Source: Frankia sp. AiPa1
GTDB taxonomy: Bacteria; Actinomycetota; Actinomycetes; Frankiales; Frankiaceae
Direction: 5' to 3'
Assembly (NCBI RefSeq): GCF_023243075.1
Contig: NZ_JALKFZ020000179.1
Span: 1 to 64,000, forward strand
DNA length: 64,000 nucleotides
This document shows, piece after piece, positions 50,455 to 59,189 of the stretch. Position 1 is the first letter of the stretch. Each line of letters begins with the position of its first letter. The position numbers and the translations under genes were made by a program. The notes under the pieces are model-generated. The model searched no databases. It had not been told where the DNA came from and was given only the letters and a program-made list of their open reading frames with translations.

Positions 50455-51660
50455 GTGACAACCACGCAACAACCTGAGATCTACTATGATCCGTATGAGC
50501 CGGCACTCCAGGTCGACCCCTTCCCGATCTTCCGTCGTATGCGGAACGAGCAGCCGCTGTACTACAACGAAAAGCATGATTTCTATGCCCTCAGCAGGTT
50601 CGACGACGTGGACAAGGCCTTCGCGGACGTCGCCACCTTCAGTTCCGCCCGCGGAAACATTCTTGAGTTGATCAAGGCGAACATGGACCTCCCGTCAGGG
50701 GTGTTCATTTTCGAAGACCCGCCGGTGCACCTCGTGCATCGCGGCGTCCTTACCGGAATCTTTACCCCAAGGAAGATGGCCGCTCTTGAGGGTCGGATCC
50801 GCGACTTCTGCGCCCAGGTGCTCGACCCGCTGGTGGGCGCCCAACAGCTTGATTTTGTTGCCGACCTCGGCGCCAAGATGCCTATGCGGGTGATCGGGAT
50901 GCTGCTGGGCATCCCCGAGCAGGATCAGGAGGATATCAGGGTCCACCAAGACGAGAAGTTGCGGCGAGAGGAAGGGCAGCCCGGCGAGTTCAATGACGAC
51001 CAGTTCGCCGACGGCACTTTCTTCACCCAGTACATCGACTGGCGGGTGAAGAACCCGTCCGACGACCTGATGACGGCACTGATAAACGCCGAGTTCGAGG
51101 ACGAGAAGGGCACGATCCGCCGCCTGACTCGCGACGAGCTGCTCATTTTTATCAACGTACTGGCCACAGCCGGCAACGAAACTACAAATCGGACCATCGG
51201 CTGGTCCGGCAAGATCCTCGGCGACGCCCCCGACCAACGACGAGAGCTCGTCGCGAATCCCGAGCTCATTCCAAACGCGGTGGAAGAGATCCTGCGCCTG
51301 CACCCGGCTGCTCTGCAGGCTAGCCGGTATGTCACCCGGGACGTCGAGATCCACGGCCAGACTGTGCCCGAGGGCAGCGTTTTGATGCTAATCATGGGAT
51401 CGGCGAACCGCGACCAACGGGCTTTTCCGCCAGATGGAGACAGTTTTGATATCCATCGCAAGATCGGTCGCCACCTGACATTTGGCCGAGGCAACCATTT
51501 CTGCCTCGGAGCTCCCCTCGCTCGCCTCGAGGCCCGTATTGCCGTCGAAGAGATCCTCAAGCGCTTCCCGGACTGGGAGCCCGACATGGAGAAAGCAAAG
51601 CTCGATTCCTCCCAGGTGCGCGGCTGGGCAACGCTGCCGGTCCACCTCCCGTCAACGTAA
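50455..51660 (+). CDS. Cytochrome P450
   Basis: A 401-residue soluble bacterial P450. I-helix LATAGNETTNR, K-helix EEILRLHPAAL and the haem loop FGRGNHFCLGAPLARLEARI (Cys ligand) are all present. GTG 50455 follows GAGGAGG. No ferredoxin or ferredoxin-reductase gene is adjacent. Position in the regulon suggests hydroxylation of the substrate before or after CoA activation. Codon use is slightly less GC-rich than in neighbours. Confidence 0.96.
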   Translation: MTTTQQPEIYYDPYEPALQVDPFPIFRRMRNEQPLYYNEKHDFYALSRFDDVDKAFADVATFSSARGNILELIKANMDLPSGVFIFEDPPVHLVHRGVLTGIFTPRKMAALEGRIRDFCAQVLDPLVGAQQLDFVADLGAKMPMRVIGMLLGIPEQDQEDIRVHQDEKLRREEGQPGEFNDDQFADGTFFTQYIDWRVKNPSDDLMTALINAEFEDEKGTIRRLTRDELLIFINVLATAGNETTNRTIGWSGKILGDAPDQRRELVANPELIPNAVEEILRLHPAALQASRYVTRDVEIHGQTVPEGSVLMLIMGSANRDQRAFPPDGDSFDIHRKIGRHLTFGRGNHFCLGAPLARLEARIAVEEILKRFPDWEPDMEKAKLDSSQVRGWATLPVHLPST

Positions 51661-52005
51661 AGACACTGCTTCCGTGGTAGCCCTTCCGCACTGCAACCTG
51701 GACCCAGTGCTGCGGAAAGTTTTCTGGTAGCGGCTCGGGACTGGCCCAAGGGTTGGACTGAAATATGCGGGTGGGCCGCGTTCGGGTCTCTGAAGGCGAT
51801 CCTGACATGGCGCTTGAAGGACCGCCTGGCCCTGGTTCAGGATGCCAAGGTCACTCGAGTTTGCCGTCGGGCTTGGCACTCCTGTTCAGTTCTTGGTTGC
51901 AGTCTGAGTTCTCGATTGCAGTCTGAGATCACTGTTTATCTCAGAAGTAGATGCGCTCGGAGACAGAGTTCTCGGGCGCCCGATCCGAAGGATCACCAGA
52001 TTCTC
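51661..52005. other. Leader of the binding-protein gene with repeats
   Basis: 345 bp without a gene. Contains direct repeats TTGCAGTCTGAG (two copies, about 51897-51928) and an inverted repeat TCTGAGAT (51922-51929) / ATCTCAGA (51938-51945) with an 8-bp centre. No copy of the TGGCAC-N3-GTGCCA palindrome was found, so the binding-protein gene may have separate control or be read from the P450 promoter. Confidence 0.5.
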
Positions 52006-53349
52006 ATGAAGCGATTACCTACCGGTGCTCGCCGGTTAACGGTACTCCTGGTCGCGTTGGCGCTCGCGATGGCGGCCTGTTCGAACGCGGGCGGGGGAGA
52101 TTCGACCGAGAAGGGTGGAACCGCGGGACCGGCTCCAGCCAACGGGGCGCCGGGTGTCACCGCCAAAACGATCAACTTCTCGATGCTCGCGACGAAAACG
52201 AACAACCCGACCGGAGCCTGCATCTACGACTGCTTCGCCCAGGGGATCGAGGCCTACTTCGCCTTCCGTAACAGCGAAGGCGGCGTGCACGGCCGACAGC
52301 TGAAACTGAGCAAGAAGATCGACGACCAGCTGGGCCAGAACCAGCAGAGCGCTCTGCAGATCATCGCCGCGAACGACACGTTCGGCACGTTCAGCGCCGC
52401 CCAACTTCCCACCGGGTGGGGCGACCTGGCGAAGGCGGGCGTTCCCCAGTACGTGTGGGCCATCCAACCGGCCGCGATGGCCGGCCACGACAACATCTGG
52501 GGTAACTCCGGCATCACGTGCCTTAGTTGCACCGCCCGCAACTACTCCTACGGGGCCAAGCTCGTCGGCGCCAAGCACATTGCGGCCCTGGGCTACGGCA
52601 TCTCCGACTCCTCGAGGCAGTGCGCCCAGTCCGTCCGGGACTCGATCGGGCTGTACGCCCCCGAGACCGGCCAGCAGGTGTCGTACTTCAACGACACCCT
52701 CGCCTTCGGCCTGCCCAACGGCGTCGGCCCCGAGGTGTCGGCGATGAAGCGCGCGGGCGTCGACATGATTGTGAGCTGCTTCGATCTGAACGGCCAGAAG
52801 ACCCTCGCGCAGGAGCTGAAGCGCCAGGGCCTGGCGGACGTGAAGATTCTCCATCCGAACACCTACGACCAGAAGTTCGTACAGGAGGCCGGCGACCTGT
52901 TCGAAGGCGACATCGTGCTGGTCTCCTTCCGCCCCTTCGAGGCCGACCCGGGCGACAGCGCCCTCGCCGACTTCCGGAAGTGGATGGACCGGACCGGTGC
53001 CAAGATCAGCGAAGTCGCCATGATTGGCTGGATCGATGCGGACATCGCCTACCAGGGCATCCTCGCAGCCGGACCCTCGTTCACCCGGCAGAGCGTGACC
53101 GACGCGACGAACAAGATCAGGAACTTCACCGCGGGCGGCCTGGTACCGCCCATCGACTGGACCCGCATGCACGAAAGCGCGACCCAGGACGACCCGACGT
53201 CGCACGGTGCCGCCCAGGAATGCTTCAGCTTCGTGCAGGTCAAACAGGGCAAGTTCCACATGGTAGGCGGAACGGCGGCCAAGCCGTTCGTCTGCTGGTC
53301 GAACAAGAACCGCGACTGGAGCGACCCGACCCTGAGCTCCTTCAAGTAG
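52006..53349 (+). CDS. ABC transporter substrate-binding lipoprotein (branched-chain amino acid type)
   Basis: A 447-residue lipoprotein: signal peptide RRLTVLLVALALAMAACSNA with Cys as lipid anchor, then a Peripla_BP_6 fold (NSEGGVHGRQLKLSKKIDDQ, YGAKLVGAKHIAALGYGISD, VDMIVSCFDLNGQKTLAQEL). This family binds amino acids but also aromatic and alicyclic acids in degraders. No permease or ATPase is adjacent, so it must use components from elsewhere; the Liv-type ATPase at 62 kb is one candidate. The ribosome site is weak and far (GAAGGA). Confidence 0.9.
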   Translation: MKRLPTGARRLTVLLVALALAMAACSNAGGGDSTEKGGTAGPAPANGAPGVTAKTINFSMLATKTNNPTGACIYDCFAQGIEAYFAFRNSEGGVHGRQLKLSKKIDDQLGQNQQSALQIIAANDTFGTFSAAQLPTGWGDLAKAGVPQYVWAIQPAAMAGHDNIWGNSGITCLSCTARNYSYGAKLVGAKHIAALGYGISDSSRQCAQSVRDSIGLYAPETGQQVSYFNDTLAFGLPNGVGPEVSAMKRAGVDMIVSCFDLNGQKTLAQELKRQGLADVKILHPNTYDQKFVQEAGDLFEGDIVLVSFRPFEADPGDSALADFRKWMDRTGAKISEVAMIGWIDADIAYQGILAAGPSFTRQSVTDATNKIRNFTAGGLVPPIDWTRMHESATQDDPTSHGAAQECFSFVQVKQGKFHMVGGTAAKPFVCWSNKNRDWSDPTLSSFK

Positions 53350-53639
53350 ACCGTAGACAGTTGAGGTGGACGCACTGGCCGGCGGCCACGCGGCATCCGG
53401 CAGGGGTAAGGGTTGGTCAGGAGCCGTAGCGGTGGCGGAGCCGGCGCTCCTGGCCCGGCGGAAGAATCCCGTGCGGAGGCCAGATAGAGGTCAATGCCGA
53501 GCTTCTCGGCATTGACGCGCAGCGCGAACGCCGCGCCGACTACGCAGCCGTGAACCCGCTGCGTAGTTGAGGCATGACACCACGCAGGCCCATGACGACT
53601 GCGTCCCCGCCGCGGATTGGCCTCAGGTCGAGAGTCCGG

Positions 53640-53705
53640 AGGACCGCCGTGCCGACATCCTCGGCGCAGGCCGCCAGGCGTTCGCGACGATCGGATTCGC
53701 AGGCC
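53640..53705 (+). pseudogene. TetR helix-turn-helix remnant
   Basis: About 22 codons reading EDRRADILGAGRQAFATIGF match the first helix of a TetR regulator, then similarity stops. Too short to function. Confidence 0.4.
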
Positions 53706-53816
53706 ACGGTTCGGGCCGCTCCAGCTCCTACACCGCGCCCTCGGATACCCCGACCGCACACCCACCACCGCCCACGAACCGGCCGCCACCCAGATGAGGC
53801 CACCCGGATCGCCGAC

Positions 53817-53921
53817 GGCGGCGGAATCCTGACCGATCTCTGCTACGAAGGGCTACAGGATCGGGTCCAGGTGCCCTACAAACGGGCCCAAGGCGTCGGC
53901 CTGCCTCTCGACCAGCAAAAG
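53817..53921 (+). pseudogene. DDE transposase remnant (IS5-like)
   Basis: GGGILTDLCYEGLQDRVQVP followed by YKRAQGVGLPLDQQK resembles the vLaDLGYEGL...vP.K...G..L...QK stretch around the second catalytic Asp of IS5-type DDE transposases. The C-terminal helices and all flanking parts are missing. It marks the right border of the catabolic island. Confidence 0.5.
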
Positions 53922-54019
53922 CCCGCCAGATACGCGCCCCCTGGCGGGGTTCGAGGCCCAGGTTGCTGTCGCCGAACGTGGTTTTGGAGTTTTCAGCGAA
54001 ACTTCGTCCTGGGCACGCG

Positions 54020-54910
54020 TCACGACGCTCCTGTCCCCGCCACACCTGGTGCGACAGGGGTACGGGTAGCACGGCGCATCTCCTGGGCGCGCGCAAATGC
54101 CATGAAACTGATCAGGAGCACAAGCAGGACCGTCGACGACCCGAGGGTGCCGAGAGCGAGCCCGCCCTTGGAGGTAGATTTCGTCAGAAAATCGCCGACG
54201 GTGGCGCCGAGCGGCCGAGTGAGGACGAAGGCGAGCCAGAAAAGAAGCACGTTGGACACCGTAGGGACGTACCGGAAGGCGAACAGTAGGCCGAGAAGTC
54301 CGAGTATGAGCAGTGCGCTTCCGGCGTAGCCGAGGCTCGAGCTGTCCGACAGGAAATCTCCCATGGAGGTTCCAAGGGTGTTCGACACGAGGATCGCCGA
54401 CCAGAAGAAGCTTTCGCCGCGCAGCGTGTCGATATCGCGAATCGCGAACGTCAGCCCGGCGCGCTTCCATGCTACGAAGATGACGATCAGCAGGGAGGTC
54501 AGGATTGCCGCGCCGACCGGGTAGCCCAGGCCGAGTCCCTGCGGCCCCCAGCCCAACGACCTGGTCCCCTTGGCCAGGTACTTCCCGCTCGCGTCGCGGT
54601 TCATGAAGTCGGATATGGTGGTACCGGCCGTGCTGGTGGACAGGATGACCGTCCAGTAGAAGAACGGGTTGTAGATCCGCGAACGCAGCTGGATGGCGAG
54701 AGTGGCCACGAACACGACGACAAGTATTATCGTCGTCAGAAAATACCCGAGACGGAGTGTCTGGGCAAGCAGGTCGCCGCCGGTCTCGCCGAGCGTCGTC
54801 GCTGCGATCTTCATCACCCAAAAGGCGAGGGTGACCTCGGGAAGCTTTTTCGCCAGGTGTCCGCTTCTGTCGATTTTGTTATATTCTTCAGCCACTTCAG
54901 TTCTTGTCAT
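54020..54910 (-). CDS. COG4705-type integral membrane protein
   Basis: A 296-residue protein with about eight hydrophobic helices. It shows an internal repeat: KLPEVTLAFWVMKIAATTLG-ETGGDLLAQ, SAILVSNTLGTSMGDFLSDS and LAFVLTRPLGATVGDFLTKS. Each repeat ends in a T-x-G-D-(F/L)L motif in or near a helix. Function is unknown; the family is sometimes named as a membrane-anchored regulator without proof. ATG 54910 follows GGAGGCAGA. A paralogue lies at 56892-57755. Confidence 0.88.
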   Translation of the reverse strand: MTRTEVAEEYNKIDRSGHLAKKLPEVTLAFWVMKIAATTLGETGGDLLAQTLRLGYFLTTIILVVVFVATLAIQLRSRIYNPFFYWTVILSTSTAGTTISDFMNRDASGKYLAKGTRSLGWGPQGLGLGYPVGAAILTSLLIVIFVAWKRAGLTFAIRDIDTLRGESFFWSAILVSNTLGTSMGDFLSDSSSLGYAGSALLILGLLGLLFAFRYVPTVSNVLLFWLAFVLTRPLGATVGDFLTKSTSKGGLALGTLGSSTVLLVLLISFMAFARAQEMRRATRTPVAPGVAGTGAS

Positions 54911-55376
54911 TCTGCCTCCGGTTGGCGTACCGAAAGTGCTCTCACGCCTGGCGCGTGATGCGTTCAGTGAACGTGGATTCCAGGGATCCACCGCGAGCAT
55001 CTGCGCACAGTAATCGCTGCAATATGTGAAAAGGATGTGAGCGAACATCCACGGAATGCGCCTTGTCGCCGCTGACGCGACGTTTGGGCGGCGCGCCGTC
55101 TATTGCCAGGTGTCGGAAACAGAGCAGGGCGATTGGCCAGCCTTGCGGTCGCGGACAGCGCGGGGCTCCGACCGAAGCCCATCATGATCGTCGGCCCGGT
55201 CCTGGCGGATTGCGCCCGGACCGCGCCTGATCGCCACCGTTTTTTCGACCCAAGAATGGCTCGCCCACGAGGTGAGGACCGTGTAGGCGGATCGGGCTGA
55301 CCCGCGGCATGGACGCGGTCAACGGATATGCCGCCGATGCCCCGCTCTGCGTCAGCCGATGCGCCACCGACGGTTG
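54911..55376. other. Intergenic region with direct repeats
   Basis: Promoter region of the leftward membrane-protein gene. ATGTGA occurs twice with an 11-bp period (55024-55029 and 55035-55040), the spacing of OmpR-type response-regulator boxes. No gene is supported in the rest. Confidence 0.4.
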
Positions 55377-55760
55377 CTACGTGAAGAGACTCTGGCCCCA
55401 GTGCTGGCCGGGCCGGACGCCTGGTGGGCAGCCGAACAGGCCGCTGCCAACGTGTTGGATGTATTCGTTGAGGGCGTCGTGGGCCTTTCCGGCGAGCGAG
55501 GTCTGCCGCCGGCCATCCAGTCCGGCCCGTCGCCGGGCTGGACCCAGACGTGGGAGCTCATGGCGGCAGTGTCCTCGATCTTGAGGTTGGCGGTGCCGTC
55601 CTTGAACCCTTGTCGCCTGGCTTGGCCAGGTGGGTGTCGAGCAGGCTGACCAGCGCGGGAAACCGCTGGTCGAGCGCGGTCACCAGCTCGGGCTTCTTCG
55701 CCAGCAGCGCCGGGCGCAGCGCCGAGTAGACGTACCTGGCGCCGTCGACGTTGCCGGGCG
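55377..55760 (-). pseudogene. Collapsed efeO-efeB iron-uptake remnant
   Basis: Three minus-strand pieces in changing frames. First GNVDGARYVYSALRPALLAK and LDQRFPALVSLLDTH, the C-terminal helices of an EfeO (imelysin-like) protein. This is joined near 55610 to GFKDGTANLKIEDTAAMSSH and VWVQPGDGPDWMAGG, the haem-region motif of the DyP peroxidase EfeB. After a frameshift near 55545 come NEYIQHVGSGLFGCPPGVRP and GQHWGQSLFT plus stop, the EfeB C-terminus. The middle of both genes is deleted. Confidence 0.65.
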
Positions 55761-55936
55761 TGGAACCCGACGAACGGGGTGCCGTCGGTGGCGTCGTCGG
55801 CGCGCAGCCGTCGGCCGGCGGGCGCTCACACCGTCCTCAAATCAGGGGTCACTAGCGTTCGGTTCGCCAGGCTATGACGGTGATCAGCGGACGGTGGTCA
55901 TCGTCGTGATCACACCCATTCTTGAAGGGCAACTGC

Positions 55937-56647
55937 ATGTCGGAAACGCTAGCCGTCAACGTCCTCGATCCAGCGTCACTCGCCTCCACCTTCGGCCTGA
56001 CCGGACTCATCCTGATCATCTTCGCCGAAACCGGGTTGCTCCTCGGATTCCTCCTGCCCGGAGACTCGCTGCTCTTCCTCGCCGGTGCCTACAGCGCCAG
56101 CACTGCCGACGGCGACCATCCACACTTCCAGATCGGCAGCGTGCTCCTCGGCGTCGCCGCAGCGGCGCTTCTCGGCGCACAGACCGGCTACCACATCGGC
56201 CGGCGTACCGGCCCGCGAATGTTCAGCCGCCCGGACTCGCGCCTGTTCAAACAAGAGAACGTCGCCCGAGCCCAGGAGTTCCTCCAGCGATACGGCTACG
56301 GGAAGTCGATCATCCTTGCCCGGTTCGTGCCGATCGTCCGCACCTTCATGAACCCCGTGGCCGGCGTCATCGGCATCCCGGTCCGCACCTTCCTGTTTTA
56401 CAACGTCGTTGGTGGCCTGGCGTGGTCGCTCGGCGTCACGCTACTCGGATACGGGCTCGGCCGGTCGATCCCCATCGACCGATACATCATCCCCATCACC
56501 CTGGTCATCGTCCTTCTCTCGGCGATCCCGGTGCTGCGCGAGGTGGCCGGCCGTCGGTCAGACAAAGCCAAGCACCGCTCCGCGCGATCCGCCGAGACCG
56601 CCGAGACCGCCGACCACCAGCCGATCGACCGTAAGCCGATGCTGTGA
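55937..56647 (+). CDS. DedA family membrane protein
   Basis: A 236-residue DedA/VTT-domain membrane protein. Family motifs: FAETGLLLGFLLPGDSLLFL (E and PG-D), GAQTGYHIGRRTGPRMFSR, and GYGKSIILARFVPIVRTFMN-PVAG with the conserved Arg residues, then YNVVGGLAWSLGVTLLGYGLG. DedA proteins act in lipid translocation or membrane-potential homeostasis. ATG 55937 follows GAAGGG. A polar tail of about 35 residues ends the protein. Confidence 0.93.
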   Translation: MSETLAVNVLDPASLASTFGLTGLILIIFAETGLLLGFLLPGDSLLFLAGAYSASTADGDHPHFQIGSVLLGVAAAALLGAQTGYHIGRRTGPRMFSRPDSRLFKQENVARAQEFLQRYGYGKSIILARFVPIVRTFMNPVAGVIGIPVRTFLFYNVVGGLAWSLGVTLLGYGLGRSIPIDRYIIPITLVIVLLSAIPVLREVAGRRSDKAKHRSARSAETAETADHQPIDRKPML

Positions 56648-56851
56648 GCGCTCGAATGAACGGAGGTCGCACACCTGGAGACCGTGCGGAGAGCCGGATA
56701 CCGGTTGAGGATGACCACGCAGCGCGACAGGACTTTCTGTCGTGGCTGGACACGCGGAGATCCCACGTCACGGCGGGCGCGTGGCGGGCTTTTCGATGCA
56801 TATCGAGTTTCGCCTGTCCGACATCGTCCAGGGGGTACGCACGTTCTGCCA

Positions 56852-56873
56852 GTCAGGTTTTCGTCAGGTTGTC
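56852..56873 (+). promoter_or_regulatory. Tandem 11-bp direct repeat, probable response-regulator site
   Basis: GTCAGGTTTTC followed directly by GTCAGGTTGTC. Head-to-tail boxes with 11-bp period are the usual binding pattern for OmpR/PhoB-type dimers. It lies 19 bp before the GTG at 56892. The two-component genes just downstream (57867-59851) are the obvious candidates. Confidence 0.6.
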
Positions 56874-56891
56874 GGCGGCATTCTTGGTGCC

Positions 56892-57755
56892 GTGAACACG
56901 TCTACCCCAGCCATGACGGCGCCGGCCACCAGCCGGCCGATGCTCAACAAGGTCCCGGAGATAACCGCCTACTTCTGGATAATCAAGGTCCTCTGCACGA
57001 CGATAGGTGAGAGCGCGGCCGACTACCTCAACAGCACGCTGGGATTCGGGCTCGGCAACACGACGATCGTGATGTCCGTCCTGCTGGTCGCCTCGCTGGC
57101 GGCGCAGTTCCGACTTCGCCGCTACGTACCGGGCGTGTACTGGACCACGGTCGTCCTCATCAGCGTCGTCGGTACACTGATCACCGACAACCTGACCGAC
57201 GGTCTGAGCGTCAGCCTCATCGTCAGCACGGTCGCGTTCTCGGCGCTGCTCGCCCTGACGTTCGTCGGGTGGTACCGCGCCGAGCGCACTCTGTCGATCC
57301 ACAGCATCGTGACGACGCGACGCGAGTCGTTCTACTGGCTCGTGGTGCTGTTCACCTTCGCGCTCGGCACCGCCGCGGGCGACCTGCTGATCGACCGGCT
57401 CGGACTGAGCCTGCGCACCGCAGTCATGATCTTCGCAGCCTCGATAGCGGTCATCTACGCGGTACACCGGTGGATGGGACTGGGCCCGATCCTGTCGTTC
57501 TGGATCGCCTACGTGCTCACCCGCCCGCTGGGCGGCTCGACGGGCGACTACCTCAGCGCAGCCACGGACGAGGGCGGCGCGGGGCTGGGCACCCTGGCCA
57601 CCAGCCTGTTGTTCCTCGCCGCCATCGTGGCCACCGTCGTATACCTGACCGTGACGAGGAAGGACCGTACCGAACTCGTCCATCCCGGTTCACCCAGCAC
57701 AGCGCCTGGCAATGCAGGCGACGCGTTCTCCGCAGCGGAGACGGCCGCCGAGTGA
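56892..57755 (+). CDS. COG4705-type integral membrane protein, paralogue
   Basis: About 287 residues and eight hydrophobic helices: LNKVPEITAYFWIIKVLCTT-IGESAADYLN, VVLISVVGTLITDNLTDGLS, FTFALGTAAGDLLIDRLGLS and WIAYVLTRPLGGSTGDYLSA. The same G/T-x2-(A/G)D repeat motif as the protein at 54020-54910. The start is uncertain: GTG 56892 fits the upstream repeat and homology, ATG 56913 is the alternative. Probably controlled by the adjacent two-component system. Confidence 0.87.
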   Translation: MNTSTPAMTAPATSRPMLNKVPEITAYFWIIKVLCTTIGESAADYLNSTLGFGLGNTTIVMSVLLVASLAAQFRLRRYVPGVYWTTVVLISVVGTLITDNLTDGLSVSLIVSTVAFSALLALTFVGWYRAERTLSIHSIVTTRRESFYWLVVLFTFALGTAAGDLLIDRLGLSLRTAVMIFAASIAVIYAVHRWMGLGPILSFWIAYVLTRPLGGSTGDYLSAATDEGGAGLGTLATSLLFLAAIVATVVYLTVTRKDRTELVHPGSPSTAPGNAGDAFSAAETAAE

Positions 57756-57866
57756 GACCCGGACGGATCCGCCGCCTTCGAGAGCTAGCCGGCGCTCCGG
57801 CCGAGAGATCGACGCCCTTGTCCATCCGTACTCATCCGTGGTCGTCTTGTCGGACACGGACCCGTG

Positions 57867-59189
57867 TCAGGCAGCGGGCAGCACGGGGAAGGTGACGATC
57901 ACGCGGCTGCGTGGCGCCGGGACGACGAGAACGTCGCCGCCGGCAAGCCGGGCCAGCCGGCGCGCGAGCGGCAGACCGAGGCCGGAGCCGTCGCCGGTCA
58001 CGCCGGTCACGCCCCGGTACCCAGGTTCGAACACCGCGTCCACCTCGTTGGGCGCGAACCCAGGGCCGTCATCCGTGACAGTCACCCGAGCGGCATTGGC
58101 CCGGCCCGTCGCGGGGCCGACCTCGTCGATGTGGAGGGCGACGGTTGACCGGGCGTATCGAAGGGCGTTGTCGACGATTGGCGCCAGGATTCGTTCGGCC
58201 AGGTCCGGGTCGCACAGCGCCGGCCGGACGACACCGTGGGCGCTCGTCCGGATCCGAGGGAACGCCGCGTTGGCGCTTCCCGCCAGCCGCGTGGCTACCT
58301 CGGTGAGGTCCGTATGGCCCGTCGTCGCGGTGCCGCCGTGCGCCTTCAGCAGGGTTTCGGCGATGCGGTTGATCTGGTCGACCTCACCGATGACCCCCTC
58401 GAGGGTCGCCCGCAGAAGTTCGGGCCGGGCGTCGTATCGGGCGCTCGCCTCGGCGCTGGCTCGCATCCGGGCCAACGGGGCCTTGAGCTCGTGCGCGATC
58501 TGTGAGGTGAGCAGAGTCTCATGCCGCAGGCTCGCCGCGAGCCGGGTGAGCAGGCCGTCCAGTGTTGCGGCGAGGCCTGTGATCTCGTCCCGCGGCGGCC
58601 CCAGCCCGAACCGCTGGTCCGGGTCATGGGCGCCCCAGTCACGGGCACGCGCCGTCATCTCGGCGACGGGGTGAAGCGCCGAGCCGACCACCCTGCGCAC
58701 CAGGATGGCCGCGCCGGCCAGGATCACGACGTCGAGCGCGACCGCCGCGCCGACGGCCAGCCGCTCGCTGTGGGCGTATGGTGCGAGGCTGAGCGCCACC
58801 ACTACCGTGCCGACGTGTCGTGAGCCGTCGAGTACCGGCGACGAGCGTAGCTCGACCTGGCCCACCATCCGGGTAGCCGGCCCGGACGACGCGAGCGCGG
58901 CCGCCGCCGAGTCCAGAGAACGTGCCGCGGGTGGGCGCACCACTGACGAGGACTCCAGGTCGAAAAGCCACATCCCCGGTTCGATCGCCTCGTCGCCCGG
59001 AGTCTCCTCGAGTACCAGGTGGCCGGAGTCGACCGCGACGAGCGCCGCGGCTGACCGGGCGTGCGACGCCAGTAGGGCGTCGGCGTCGTGGCGCAGCCAG
59101 CCGTGCAGCAGCAACCAGAAGGCGACGGTGAGCAGCGTGACCGAGATGGCTACGACCGCGATCGTGAGCCGCACCAGCCGCCGGCGCAT
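57867..59189 (-). CDS. Sensor histidine kinase
   Basis: A 440-residue membrane kinase. TM1 near residues 8-28, an extracytoplasmic sensor of about 115 residues, TM2 near 145-165, HAMP-like linker, H-box SQIAHELKAPLARMRA (phospho-His), N-box PIVDNALRYA, G1 DDGPGFAP and G2 GDGSGLGLPLARRLARLAGG. Follows its response regulator gene with overlapping TGATG. The signal is unknown; linked membrane-protein genes suggest envelope or ion stress. Confidence 0.94.
   Translation of the reverse strand: MRRRLVRLTIAVVAISVTLLTVAFWLLLHGWLRHDADALLASHARSAAALVAVDSGHLVLEETPGDEAIEPGMWLFDLESSSVVRPPAARSLDSAAAALASSGPATRMVGQVELRSSPVLDGSRHVGTVVVALSLAPYAHSERLAVGAAVALDVVILAGAAILVRRVVGSALHPVAEMTARARDWGAHDPDQRFGLGPPRDEITGLAATLDGLLTRLAASLRHETLLTSQIAHELKAPLARMRASAEASARYDARPELLRATLEGVIGEVDQINRIAETLLKAHGGTATTGHTDLTEVATRLAGSANAAFPRIRTSAHGVVRPALCDPDLAERILAPIVDNALRYARSTVALHIDEVGPATGRANAARVTVTDDGPGFAPNEVDAVFEPGYRGVTGVTGDGSGLGLPLARRLARLAGGDVLVVPAPRSRVIVTFPVLPAA

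Noticed and set aside
53930-53990. tRNA-like GTTCGAGGCCC segment
   Set aside because: The TpsiC-like string has no matching acceptor, D or anticodon stems around it.
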